A stretch of DNA of 10,201 nt from an uncultured Ruminococcus sp. (GTDB lineage Bacteria; Bacillota_A; Clostridia; Oscillospirales; Ruminococcaceae), in the NCBI GenBank assembly GCA_946629405.1, contig CAMOXW010000165.1, positions 1 to 10,201 of the forward strand. The letters run 5' to 3'. The notes below the pieces were generated by a model that worked only from the letters and a program-made list of their open reading frames with translations, ran no database searches and was not told the origin of the DNA. The position numbers and the translations under genes are program-made. Below, piece after piece: positions 1 through 7,356 of this stretch (its first letter is position 1; each line of letters begins with the position of its first letter).

Positions 1-1292
1 TATCTGATAACGATAACGTCACCTGCCTGAACCTTACCGCTGTAGATGAACTCGATCGCATCTTCTTCACTGTTAAAGCATCTTGCGGGACCTTCATGAA
101 CGAGCATCTCGGGTGCGCCCGCAGATCTTTTTACAACACAGCCGTCAGGAGCGAGATTGCCTTTAAGGATAGCAAGTCCTCCCTCTTTCATAAAAGGATT
201 ATCAAGAGGTCTTATAACTTCAGGATCCAAAACTGCAGAATCCTTAACATTCTCTCTTAACGTCTTTCCGGTAACCGTCATAACACTTCCCTTGATAAGA
301 CCTGCGTCAAGAAGTTCCTTCATTACGGCATATATACCGCCGGCTTCATTGAGATCCTCCATATATGTCGGACCGGCAGGAGCCAGGTGACAGATATTTG
401 GAGTCCTCTTCGAGATCTCGTTAATGTGATCTAGGTCGATACTGATACCGCATTCATTCGCTATCGCGGGGATGTGGAGCATCGAATTAGTTGAACAGCC
501 TATTGCCATGTCGGCAGCGATCGCATTCTCGAAAGCGTCTTCGGTAAGAATATCTCTCGGACGGATGTTGCTTCTTACACATTCCATGACCTGCATTCCC
601 GCATGCTTTGCAAGGATAAGTCTGTCGGAGAAAGGTGCCGGGATGGTTCCGTTGCCCTGAAGTCCCATACCGAGTACTTCCGTTAAACAGTTCATCGAAT
701 TCGCCGTATACATTCCCGAACAGGATCCGCAGGACGGGCAGACCTTATTTACGAACTCTTCGAGCTTATCGTTGTCGATCTTACCGGCCGCATACGCTCC
801 TGTTGCTTCGAACATCGCAGAGAGTGACCTCTTCTTCCCGTCAACCCTTCCTGCGAGCATCGGACCGCCGCTTACGAACACGGTCGGAATATTCAACCTT
901 GCAGCCGCCATGAGAAGGCCCGGGACATTCTTATCACAGTTGGGGATCATTACGAGTCCGTCAAACCCGTGCGCCATGACCATGGCTTCGGTAGAATCGG
1001 CGATAAGATCTCTCGTAACAAGAGAATACTTCATTCCGATATGACCCATCGCGATACCGTCACATACGGCTATCGCCGGAAATACAACAGGGGTTCCGCC
1101 GGCAAGTCTTATTCCCGCCTTGACTGCTTCGACGATCTTGTCGATATTCATATGCCCCGGAACTATCTCGTTATAAGAACTGACTACACCGATAAGAGGT
1201 CGGTCGAGCTCTTCCTTTGTAAGTCCGAGCGCATGATATAAAGACCTGTGGGGCGCATTTGCAAAACCGTCAACTAATGTATCTTTGATCAT
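1..1292 (-). CDS. ilvD: Dihydroxy-acid dehydratase, 3' end cut off by window edge
   Basis: IlvD dehydrates 2,3-dihydroxy-isovalerate and 2,3-dihydroxy-3-methylvalerate to the 2-oxo acids, the third shared step to Val and Ile, in the cytoplasm using an Fe-S cluster. I translated the minus strand from ATG at 1292 ([10 protein letters not shown]) through 430 codons to the edge; the family is usually about 550-560 residues, so roughly the last quarter is missing. Visible motifs are NEIVPGH (41-47), [10 protein letters not shown] (75-84), IPNCDK (116-121), SGGPMLAG (141-148), [17 protein letters not shown] (185-201), GCSTNS further on, and GDVIVIR at the edge, which precedes YEGPKGGPGM in known IlvDs. 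Cys77, Cys119 and the 185-191 cysteines are the likely cluster ligands. The start is supported by AGAAGG 8 bases upstream. It lies 71 bases after ilvC on the same strand, but a hairpin with a T-run lies between them. Confidence 0.97.
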   Translation of the reverse strand, partial: MIKDTLVDGFANAPHRSLYHALGLTKEELDRPLIGVVSSYNEIVPGHMNIDKIVEAVKAGIRLAGGTPVVFPAIAVCDGIAMGHIGMKYSLVTRDLIADSTEAMVMAHGFDGLVMIPNCDKNVPGLLMAAARLNIPTVFVSGGPMLAGRVDGKKRSLSAMFEATGAYAAGKIDNDKLEEFVNKVCPSCGSCSGMYTANSMNCLTEVLGMGLQGNGTIPAPFSDRLILAKHAGMQVMECVRSNIRPRDILTEDAFENAIAADMAIGCSTNSMLHIPAIANECGISIDLDHINEISKRTPNICHLAPAGPTYMEDLNEAGGIYAVMKELLDAGLIKGSVMTVTGKTLRENVKDSAVLDPEVIRPLDNPFMKEGGLAILKGNLAPDGCVVKRSAGAPEMLVHEGPARCFNSEEDAIEFIYSGKVQAGDVIVIR

Positions 1293-1309
1293 ATCTTCTA
1301 CCTTCTTTC

Positions 1310-1338
1310 AAAAAGAGGCCGCACATCAGCACGGCCTC
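1310..1338 (-). terminator. Intrinsic terminator between ilvC and ilvD
   Basis: On the minus strand GAGGCCG (1332-1338) pairs with CGGCCTC (1315-1321) and is followed directly by TTTTT (1310-1314). Two wobble pairs and a C-G pair can extend the stem to about 10 bp with a TGAT tetraloop. It lies after the ilvC stop and ends just before the ilvD ribosome binding site, so it should reduce transcription into ilvD. The U-run is short, so termination may be partial. Confidence 0.7.
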
Positions 1339-1343
1339 CTTCT

Positions 1344-2401
<1,058 letters not shown>

Positions 2402-2419
2402 TTACTCCTTTATGTAAAA

Positions 2420-2447
2420 ATTATATTTAATTCGTAATTGGTAACAA
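2420..2447 (-). promoter_or_regulatory. Candidate promoter upstream of ilvC
   Basis: Minus strand TTGTTA (2442-2447), a 16-base spacer and TATAAT (2420-2425). The -10 is perfect and the -35 matches 4 of 6. The start point would be near 2413, giving a very short leader that contains the ilvC AAGGAG site. The -35 and most of the spacer lie inside the palindromic repeat, while the -10 lies just outside it. Confidence 0.45.
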
Positions 2448-2540
2448 GTAATGCGTAATCAGGATGTTCGCAGTGCTCATTTATTAAATAGCGGTACGGT
2501 CAGGATGATTACGGATTGCGAATTACGAATTACGCATTAT
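2428..2540. repeat. Imperfect palindromic repeat, MITE-like, between ilvN and ilvC
   Basis: Two arms of about 33 bases, 2428-2460 and 2507-2539, are imperfect inverted copies (about 25 of 33 positions agree by hand alignment). They are built from iterated GTAATTCGTAATT/AATTACGAATTACG units and flank a 46-base centre. The centre is bracketed by a direct repeat TCAGGATG (2459-2466 and 2500-2507). The right arm overlaps the ilvN stop codon. There is no credible gene inside. The shape resembles small non-autonomous palindromic elements (MITE- or REP-like), but I cannot assign a family, and no clear target-site duplication is visible. Confidence 0.6.
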
Positions 2541-3040
2541 TTGACAGTTTTAAGGCAGTTTTCGCCGCGCTCGACGGCGACGATACCTGTGCGGCACATC
2601 TCCATTATGCCGCATGGCTTCAGAAGCTCGATGAAGGCGTCTATCTTTGAGGACTCACCTGTAAGCTCGCAGACCAGAGCGGTCGGCGAATAGTCAACTA
2701 TCTTCGAGCGGAATATCTCAACGGCAGTCATTATGTCCTGCCTTGATTCTGACTTGTTGCGGACCTTTATAAGCAGCAGCTCGCGGATAACAGTGACGTT
2801 CGTGTCGAGCACCTCGACCTCGCGGACGTCGTGGAGCTTCTGCAGCTGCTGAAGTATCCTCTCCTTGATATCATCATCGCCGCGGAAGCTGATAGTTATT
2901 CGCGAAAAACCGCTTGATTCGGTCTCCCCGACGGTAAGGCTGTCGATGTTGAAGCCGCGCCGCGTGAACATTCCCGACACACGCGAGAGAACTCCGGCAA
3001 TATTTGCAACGAGAACTGCAATAACGTATTTTTTGTCCAT
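2537..3040 (-). CDS. ilvN: Acetohydroxyacid synthase small (regulatory) subunit
   Basis: This subunit binds IlvB, stimulates it, and gives feedback inhibition by valine. The 167 residues fit the family (about 160-170). The N-terminal ACT domain (about residues 4-76) holds VLVANIAGVLSRVSGMF and RRGFNIDSLTVGETE, matching the valine-binding segment of known IlvN/IlvH proteins (Asn13, Gly16). The C-terminal ALS domain (about 80-158) contains RELLLIKV and ends IVAVERGE. I chose ATG at 3040 because GAGGTG ends about 8 bases upstream. A GTG at 3049 is in frame but sits inside that ribosome binding site. The gap to the ilvB stop is 10 bases, so translation of the two is probably coupled. The stop codon lies in the edge of the palindromic repeat. 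Confidence 0.95.
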   Translation of the reverse strand: MDKKYVIAVLVANIAGVLSRVSGMFTRRGFNIDSLTVGETESSGFSRITISFRGDDDIKERILQQLQKLHDVREVEVLDTNVTVIRELLLIKVRNKSESRQDIMTAVEIFRSKIVDYSPTALVCELTGESSKIDAFIELLKPCGIMEMCRTGIVAVERGENCLKTVK

Positions 3041-3050
3041 GAAGTTCACC

Positions 3051-4790
3051 TCACTTTATCTCGGTAATGATGTTGTCTATAGAGCCTCCGGGGGGAAGCA
3101 TCGGGAGGACGAACTCATCGCAGTCAACAACGCAGTCAAGAACGTATACGCCGCCGCAGGAGAAAGCCTCCCTGACAGCGTTTTCGAGCTGCCGGACATT
3201 GCTGCATCTTTCAGCCTTTGCACCGAAAGCCTCGGCAAGCTTTACGAAATCTGTCTTACGGTCGAGAGTTGTGTTGGAATAGTGCCTGTCGAAGAACAAG
3301 GTCTGCCACTGGCGGACCATTCCGAGGACGCCGTTGTTCATGATAACGATAACGAGCGGGATATTCTGGCTTACCGCCGTTGCGAGCTCATTGAGGTTCA
3401 TACCGAAGCTGCCGTCGCCGGTAAAAAGTATCGTCTGCTTTCCCACAGCCTCAGCCGCGCCTATTGCAGCGCCCATGCCGAAGCCCATAGTCCCGAGGCC
3501 GCCGCTTGTAAGGAATGTGCGGGGCTTTTTGAACGGATATCTCTGAGCGACCCACATCTGGTGCTGACCAACGTCAGTAACGACAACTGCGTCCTCAGGC
3601 GCAGCAGCGCTGACCGTGTCGATAATATCGTATGGCGAGAGCCTGTCCGCAGCGGAGATCCCGGTATTGTCGCAGGGAGCTGTACAGCTGTCGCAGTTTT
3701 TCTGATAAACCTGGCTGAGAGCGCTTTCCGTGCGGCGTTTTTCCTCCTCACGGAGCTCAGCTATGCGCGCCTGCCACTCAGGATTGTTTCTCTGCTCGAC
3801 CATAGCCGTGAGCCTCTCTACAGCGTCAAGGATATCGCCCTTTACTGCGAGGTCGGCAGGAATATTCTTATGCAGCTCCGCGCCGTCTATATCAATATGG
3901 AGTATGCGGAAATTCTTTGCAAATCGCTCCTTATTGCCTGTTGCCCTGTCCGAGAAGCGCACTCCGAGCGCGATAACGAGGTCAGCCTCGTCCTCAGCCA
4001 TAGTTGAGGCGAAGTGTCCGTGCATCCCCTGCATACCGAGGAATTTCGGGTGGTCAGAGGGTACTGCGGAAAGACCCATGAGCGAGCATCCCATAGGCGC
4101 GTCTATTTTTTCCGCGAGGGCGATGAGAGCCTCGGAAGCCTTGCCTGCGGTTATACCTCCGCCGAAGTAGATATACGGGCGCTCGCAGGAGTCTATCATC
4201 TCGGCAGCCTTATTGAGCTTATTCTCCGGGGCATAGGTTATCGGGTAAGGGATAACGGGCTGTGCTTTAGGCTCGAACTCGCATTTTGCGGTCTGGACGT
4301 CCTTGGGGATATCAACGAGGACCGGTCCGGGACGTCCTGACTTGGCGATCTTGAACGCCATGCGGAGAGTATCCGCGAGCTCATTTATATCCTTTACGAT
4401 GAAGTTATGCTTGGTGATAGGCATAGTTATGCCGACGATATCGACCTCCTGGAAGCTGTCGCGTCCGATGAGACTGCACGGGACGTTGCCTGTGACAGCG
4501 ACCATAGGGACTGAGTCGAGGAAAGCCGTAGCTATACCGGTGACGAGGTTTGTCGCGCCGGGGCCGGAGGTAGCGATTACGACGCCGACCTTTCCGGTAG
4601 CTCTTGCGTAGCCGTCTGCGGCATGAGCCGCGCCCTGTTCATGGGCAGTGAGGACGTGCTTTACCCTGTCTCTTGCGAGGTAGAGCTCATCGAACAGGTT
4701 TATGACCTGTCCTCCGGGGTAGCCGAATATAGTGTCGCAGCCCTGTTCTATAAGGGTCTCGACAACGATCTTTGCACCTGAAATAAACAT
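3051..4790 (-). CDS. ilvB: Acetohydroxyacid (acetolactate) synthase large catalytic subunit
   Basis: IlvB condenses pyruvate with pyruvate or 2-oxobutyrate to give acetolactate or acetohydroxybutyrate, the first committed step to Val, Leu and Ile, using thiamine diphosphate (TPP) and FAD. The 579 residues fit the family (550-600). The N-terminal TPP-pyrimidine domain (about 1-165) has the catalytic Glu51 in AHEQGAAHAADGYAR and SGPGATNLVTG (75-85). The central FAD-type domain (about 190-330) contains YFGGG and LGVRFSDRATG. The C-terminal TPP domain (about 385-560) has GDGSFGMNLNEL (458-469) and NN at 485-486, the metal and diphosphate site. ATG at 4790 follows AAGGAA. Between the FAD and last TPP domains, residues 366-373 read CDSCTAPC, an unusual cysteine cluster. 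The gene lies behind its own promoter and an attenuator and is followed closely by ilvN. Confidence 0.97.
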   Translation of the reverse strand: MFISGAKIVVETLIEQGCDTIFGYPGGQVINLFDELYLARDRVKHVLTAHEQGAAHAADGYARATGKVGVVIATSGPGATNLVTGIATAFLDSVPMVAVTGNVPCSLIGRDSFQEVDIVGITMPITKHNFIVKDINELADTLRMAFKIAKSGRPGPVLVDIPKDVQTAKCEFEPKAQPVIPYPITYAPENKLNKAAEMIDSCERPYIYFGGGITAGKASEALIALAEKIDAPMGCSLMGLSAVPSDHPKFLGMQGMHGHFASTMAEDEADLVIALGVRFSDRATGNKERFAKNFRILHIDIDGAELHKNIPADLAVKGDILDAVERLTAMVEQRNNPEWQARIAELREEEKRRTESALSQVYQKNCDSCTAPCDNTGISAADRLSPYDIIDTVSAAAPEDAVVVTDVGQHQMWVAQRYPFKKPRTFLTSGGLGTMGFGMGAAIGAAEAVGKQTILFTGDGSFGMNLNELATAVSQNIPLVIVIMNNGVLGMVRQWQTLFFDRHYSNTTLDRKTDFVKLAEAFGAKAERCSNVRQLENAVREAFSCGGVYVLDCVVDCDEFVLPMLPPGGSIDNIITEIK

Positions 4791-4828
4791 ATCATACGTT
4801 CCTTTGAAAAAATTTGTCGGGGTGAAAA

Positions 4829-4861
4829 CAAAAAACCTCCGGTATTCTGCTGCCGGAGGTT
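4829..4861 (-). terminator. Attenuator terminator upstream of ilvB
   Basis: On the minus strand AACCTCCGG (4853-4861) pairs perfectly with CCGGAGGTT (4834-4842) over a 10-base loop, followed by an uninterrupted T-run and then GTTTT. This is a strong intrinsic terminator. It lies between the stop of the leader ORF and the ilvB ribosome binding site, where only premature termination makes sense. Confidence 0.9.
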
Positions 4862-4886
4862 AGACTTACAGTGACATAGTTATACA

Positions 4887-4994
4887 TCAAGCAAGAGCGC
4901 CGTTCGGGCAGAAGGATAAGAGACTGCGGTCAGAGGTTCTCACGACCGCGCCGACGTAAATGATGATACCGGAAGAAATATAGACCGATCTCAT
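4887..4994 (-). CDS. ilvB leader peptide, 35 residues, Ile/Val-rich
   Basis: The minus strand encodes MRSVYISSGIIIYVGAVV, then RTSDRSLLSFCPNGALA and TGA. An AAGGAG site lies 9 bases upstream of the ATG. The ORF begins about 26 bases after the predicted transcription start and ends 26 bases before the terminator hairpin, the layout of classical attenuator leaders. Eight of residues 4-18 are Ile or Val (Val4, Ile6, Ile10-12, Val14, Val17-18), and Leu occurs at 25, 26 and 34. The likely role is as a ribosome sensor: scarce charged tRNA-Ile or tRNA-Val stalls translation and lets transcription continue into ilvBN. The peptide itself probably has no function. It has no resemblance that I can see to the enterobacterial ilv leaders beyond composition. 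Confidence 0.85.
   Translation of the reverse strand: MRSVYISSGIIIYVGAVVRTSDRSLLSFCPNGALA
4926..4949 (-). promoter_or_regulatory. Hairpin inside the ilvB leader ORF (attenuator pause/sequestor stem)
   Basis: Minus strand GCGGTC (4944-4949) pairs with GACCGC (4926-4931), and inside this GAG pairs with CTC over a three-base AAC loop. The stem starts at codons 16-17, where the Val17-Val18 pair lies. It hides AACCTCT (4932-4938), a near copy of the 5' arm of the downstream terminator. A ribosome stalled on the Ile/Val codons would open the stem. Confidence 0.65.
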
Positions 4995-5027
4995 TATACT
5001 GCGCTCCTTAACTGATAATATAAATAT

Positions 5028-5056
5028 ATTCTACCACTTTTGGTATTCAAAATCAA
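5028..5056 (-). promoter_or_regulatory. Promoter of the ilvB leader (ilvBNC transcript)
   Basis: Minus strand TTGATT (5051-5056), a spacer of exactly 17 bases, and TAGAAT (5028-5033), followed by AT-rich DNA. Each box matches the sigma-A consensus at 4 or 5 of 6 positions. The start would be near 5020, about 26 bases before the leader ATG. It lies 55 bases after the leuA stop, so ilvB can be transcribed independently of leuA. I see no terminator between leuA and this promoter, so read-through is also possible. Confidence 0.7.
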
Positions 5057-5110
5057 TAAGAAGTGCGGTATTTCATAATAATTTGGCGGATAGGTATGTT
5101 TTCAACGCCT

Positions 5111-6784
5111 TCAATTGTGCATTTTGCCGTTAAGCATATTGTTTACCGCGCTGACGAGAGCCTTTATCGACGAGGTAACGATATCGTTGTCGATGCCGGT
5201 ACCCCAGAAGCTTTCACCGCCGGCGCCGATTATCTCGACGTAGGAGACAGCCTGCGAAGCTGAGCCGACCTCAAGAGCGTGTTCAGTGTAGGTATTTATG
5301 CTGTAGTCAACGCCCGTATACGACCGCACAGCGTTGCTCACCGCATCAAGACGGCCGTTTCCGGTATCGGTCGCGGAGGCGTGCTTGCCGTTGAAAACAA
5401 GGGAAACAGTCGCCTCAATGCCGTCCTGCTGGACATAGTGCGCGGAGGTGATATTGAGCGGGGAGGTGATATCGACATAATTATCCCTGAAAATAGCGAA
5501 TACCTCATCGGGAAGGAGCTCCTTGTGCTTGTGGTCGGAAACGCTCTTGACAAGATAGCCCACGCTCTCGCGCATTTTCTTCGGGAGGTCATAGCCGAAG
5601 CGCTTCTCGAGGATATATCCGATTCCCCCCTTTCCGGACTGGCTGTTGATGCGGATAACGTCGGACTCGTACTCCCTGCCGATATCGGTCGGGTCGAGCG
5701 GGAGATAGGGCACAGTCCAGTGCGGGTCGCCGGTCTCCTCGCGCCACTTCATTCCCTTAGCGATAGCATCCTGATGTGAGCCGCTGAATGCTGCAAAGAC
5801 GAGCTTTCCGGAGTAGGGCTGGCGCTCATATACATTCATCCCGGTGACGCGGGTATAGAGCTCAGTAATTGACGGTATATCGTCAAAATTCAGTTCAGGG
5901 TCAACTCCCTGAGAATACATATTCATAGCGAGGGTTATGATATCCACATTTCCTGTGCGCTCGCCGTTTCCGAAAAGAGTACCCTCAACCCGGTCAGCAC
6001 CTGCAAGGAGTCCCATTTCAGTGTCAGCCACGGCACAGCCGCGGTCGTTATGCGGGTGGAGGGAGACTATGACGTTCTCTCTGTAATGGAGATTATCGCA
6101 CATATACTCGACCTGATCGGCATAGACATGAGGCATGGAGAGCTGCACTGTGACAGGAAGGTTGATTATGACCTTATCCTCGGGGGAAGGCTGCCAGATA
6201 TCGAGCACGGCATTGCATATTTCCAGTGCAAATTCCGGCTCGGTGCCGGTGAAGCTTTCGGGGGAATACTCGAACCGGAAGCTTCCCTCATACCTTTCAC
6301 GGTACTCCTTGCAGAGCCTTGCGCCCATGACGGCGATCTCAGTGATCTCGTCCTTATCCTTTCGGAAGACCTGCTGACGCTGAGCGACGGAGGTCGAATT
6401 ATAGAGGTGAACGATAGCATTCTTGCAACCTCTGAGCGCCTCGAAGGTCTTCTCGATTATATGCTCGCGGGACTGTGTGAGCACCTGAATGGTCACGTCT
6501 TCCGGAATAAGTCCCTGCTCTATGAGGGTACGGCAGAAGGTGTACTCTGTCTCCGAGGCGGCGGGGAAGCCGATCTCTATCTCCTTGAAGCCGATGCGGA
6601 CGAGCTCCGCGAAAAATTCGAGCTTTTCGCCGAGGCTCATAGGCGTGATGAGAGCCTGATTACCATCCCTGAGGTCAACGCTGCACCATACCGGTGCTTT
6701 ATCGACATATGACCGCTGAACCCATTTTCTCTGAGGGGCAGGGACTTCAAAGAACTGTCTTGTGTACTTGCTGACGTTATTCAT
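5111..6784 (-). CDS. leuA: 2-isopropylmalate synthase (LeuA2 type)
   Basis: LeuA condenses 2-oxoisovalerate with acetyl-CoA, the first step specific to leucine. The 557 residues and the start (KYTRQFFEVPAPQRKWV) fit the longer LeuA type seen in actinobacteria and yeast rather than the roughly 520-residue E. coli type. The HMGL-like TIM-barrel domain (about 30-310) shows SVDLRDGNQAL (35-45), HPHNDRG (243-249, metal site) and GNGERTGNVD (272-281). A C-terminal LeuA dimer/allosteric domain (about 425-550) ends with the typical LEVGSASQAVSYVEI and GTGIDNDI segments. This domain binds leucine in characterised relatives, so feedback inhibition is expected. ATG at 6784 is preceded by GGAGG six bases upstream. 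The gene follows a T-box leader and is first in the branched-chain cluster. Confidence 0.97.
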   Translation of the reverse strand: MNNVSKYTRQFFEVPAPQRKWVQRSYVDKAPVWCSVDLRDGNQALITPMSLGEKLEFFAELVRIGFKEIEIGFPAASETEYTFCRTLIEQGLIPEDVTIQVLTQSREHIIEKTFEALRGCKNAIVHLYNSTSVAQRQQVFRKDKDEITEIAVMGARLCKEYRERYEGSFRFEYSPESFTGTEPEFALEICNAVLDIWQPSPEDKVIINLPVTVQLSMPHVYADQVEYMCDNLHYRENVIVSLHPHNDRGCAVADTEMGLLAGADRVEGTLFGNGERTGNVDIITLAMNMYSQGVDPELNFDDIPSITELYTRVTGMNVYERQPYSGKLVFAAFSGSHQDAIAKGMKWREETGDPHWTVPYLPLDPTDIGREYESDVIRINSQSGKGGIGYILEKRFGYDLPKKMRESVGYLVKSVSDHKHKELLPDEVFAIFRDNYVDITSPLNITSAHYVQQDGIEATVSLVFNGKHASATDTGNGRLDAVSNAVRSYTGVDYSINTYTEHALEVGSASQAVSYVEIIGAGGESFWGTGIDNDIVTSSIKALVSAVNNMLNGKMHN

Positions 6785-6822
6785 AAAAAACCTCCGTTCC
6801 GATCCGTTTCACGGTATGGAGG
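6785..6822 (-). promoter_or_regulatory. Hairpin enclosing the leuA ribosome binding site
   Basis: After the T-box terminator the minus strand has CCTCC (6818-6822) facing GGAGG (6791-6795), with an inner CCG/CGG stem (6804-6806 and 6812-6814) and then TTTTTT up to the ATG. GGAGG is the leuA Shine-Dalgarno sequence. The fold could limit ribosome access or act as a weak second terminator. The outer stem is only 5 bp with unpaired internal bases. Confidence 0.4.
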
Positions 6823-6827
6823 GCAAT

Positions 6828-6862
6828 AAAAAAGTCTCCTCCATGCCTTGCATGGAAGAGAC
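6828..6862 (-). terminator. T-box terminator hairpin of leuA leader
   Basis: Minus strand GTCTCTTCCATG (6851-6862) pairs with CATGGAGGAGAC (6834-6845) over a 5-base loop, 12 bp with one G-U pair, followed by TTTTTT (6828-6833). The 5' arm overlaps the CUCUU that pairs with AAGAG of the T-box sequence in the alternative antiterminator, so the two folds exclude each other. Confidence 0.92.
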
Positions 6863-7134
6863 GAAGCTGCATATACTCCGTGGTACCACTCTTCTTGATG
6901 TGCGGAAAGCACACCCACTCATCTGCGTCGGATCAACGCATATCTCTGTAACGGGAGAGCCCGTTCAAGCCTATCCCGCGCACGGACGCAGGTATGACCC
7001 GTTACGCCTCATTGCGTGTTTTCAGCCGACTGCTCAGGGAGGAGCTATGACCTGCATACGAATACTGCCTTTCACCGACCGGCAGCTCTCTGTAAGACCT
7101 CAGCAGGCTTTGTTTCCCATCATCGCATTTATTA
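6828..7134 (-). promoter_or_regulatory. T-box riboswitch of leuA, probably leucine-specific
   Basis: The leader senses uncharged tRNA and permits read-through into leuA. Canonical parts are visible on the minus strand: an ATGCGATGATGGGAAA start, AGAGAGCTGCC then GGTCGGTG and GGCAG (about 7068-7091, distal Stem I with the GNUG-like segment), GAGCAGTCGGCTGAAAA closing Stem I, the T-box AAGAGTGGTACCACGG (6878-6893), and a terminator with a T-run. The bulge UGGU would pair with an ACCA tRNA end, as expected for tRNA-Leu with discriminator A. On the 3' side of Stem I two overlapping candidate specifiers both read CUC (7042-7044 and 7039-7041), a leucine codon. The exact register is not settled by eye. 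Amino acid identity also follows from the leuA target. Confidence 0.93.
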
Positions 7135-7140
7135 ATATGT

Positions 7141-7169
7141 ATTATACACTTTAATTACGGTTTTGTCAA
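7141..7169 (-). promoter_or_regulatory. Promoter of the leuA T-box leader
   Basis: Minus strand TTGACA (7164-7169), a 17-base spacer and TATAAT (7141-7146) are a perfect sigma-A consensus. The start would be near 7134, just before the first T-box bases. A consensus promoter suits a gene controlled mainly by downstream termination. It is divergent from the pssA promoter, with about 97 bases between the two -35 boxes. Confidence 0.92.
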
Positions 7170-7266
7170 GAGGGTCATGAAAAATTTTCGGATAGCAGTC
7201 TTCTGCCGCACAAAACAGGATCATATCAGTGACTGGCTTTTATTTTTTAAAAAATTCTGAAAACAC

Positions 7267-7295
7267 TTGAAATGAGAGTTCTTTTGTGTTATAAT
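7267..7295 (+). promoter_or_regulatory. Promoter of pssA
   Basis: TTGAAA (7267-7272), a 17-base spacer and TATAAT (7290-7295). The DNA just upstream (about 7236-7262) is very rich in A and T and could act as an UP element. The start would be near 7302, giving a leader of about 55 bases in which I see no known regulatory RNA. Confidence 0.85.
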
Positions 7296-7356
7296 CATTT
7301 TATAGCACCTTGACGGCACGTCTGGTGTACGGAATATTGTTTCAGAGGATTTTATA

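Noticed and set aside
2428..2540. CRISPR-like repeat array in the AATTACG-rich gap
   Set aside because: The units are 7-8 bases long, contiguous and in palindromic arms, with no spacers and no cas genes.
3041..3049. GTG at 3049 as the ilvN start
   Set aside because: The GTG is part of the GAGGTG ribosome binding site. ATG at 3040 has proper spacing and gives the usual IlvN N-terminus.
2865..4007. Plus-strand open frame of 380 codons opposite ilvB and ilvN
   Set aside because: It spans the ilvB/ilvN junction in antisense, its translation shows no domain pattern, and the minus-strand genes are certain. Long antisense frames are expected from the codon bias.
4993..4998. TATAAT overlapping the start of the ilvB leader ORF as a -10 box
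   Set aside because: No -35-like hexamer at 16-18 bases, and it would remove the leader's ribosome site. The pair at 5028-5056 fits much better.
6050..6712. Plus-strand open frame of 220 codons opposite leuA
   Set aside because: A shadow of leuA; low-information Leu/Glu/Asp-rich translation with no domain.
6762..7154. Plus-strand open frame of 130 codons across the leuA leader
   Set aside because: It lies wholly on the antisense strand of the T-box and leuA start, whose conserved RNA motifs explain the sequence.
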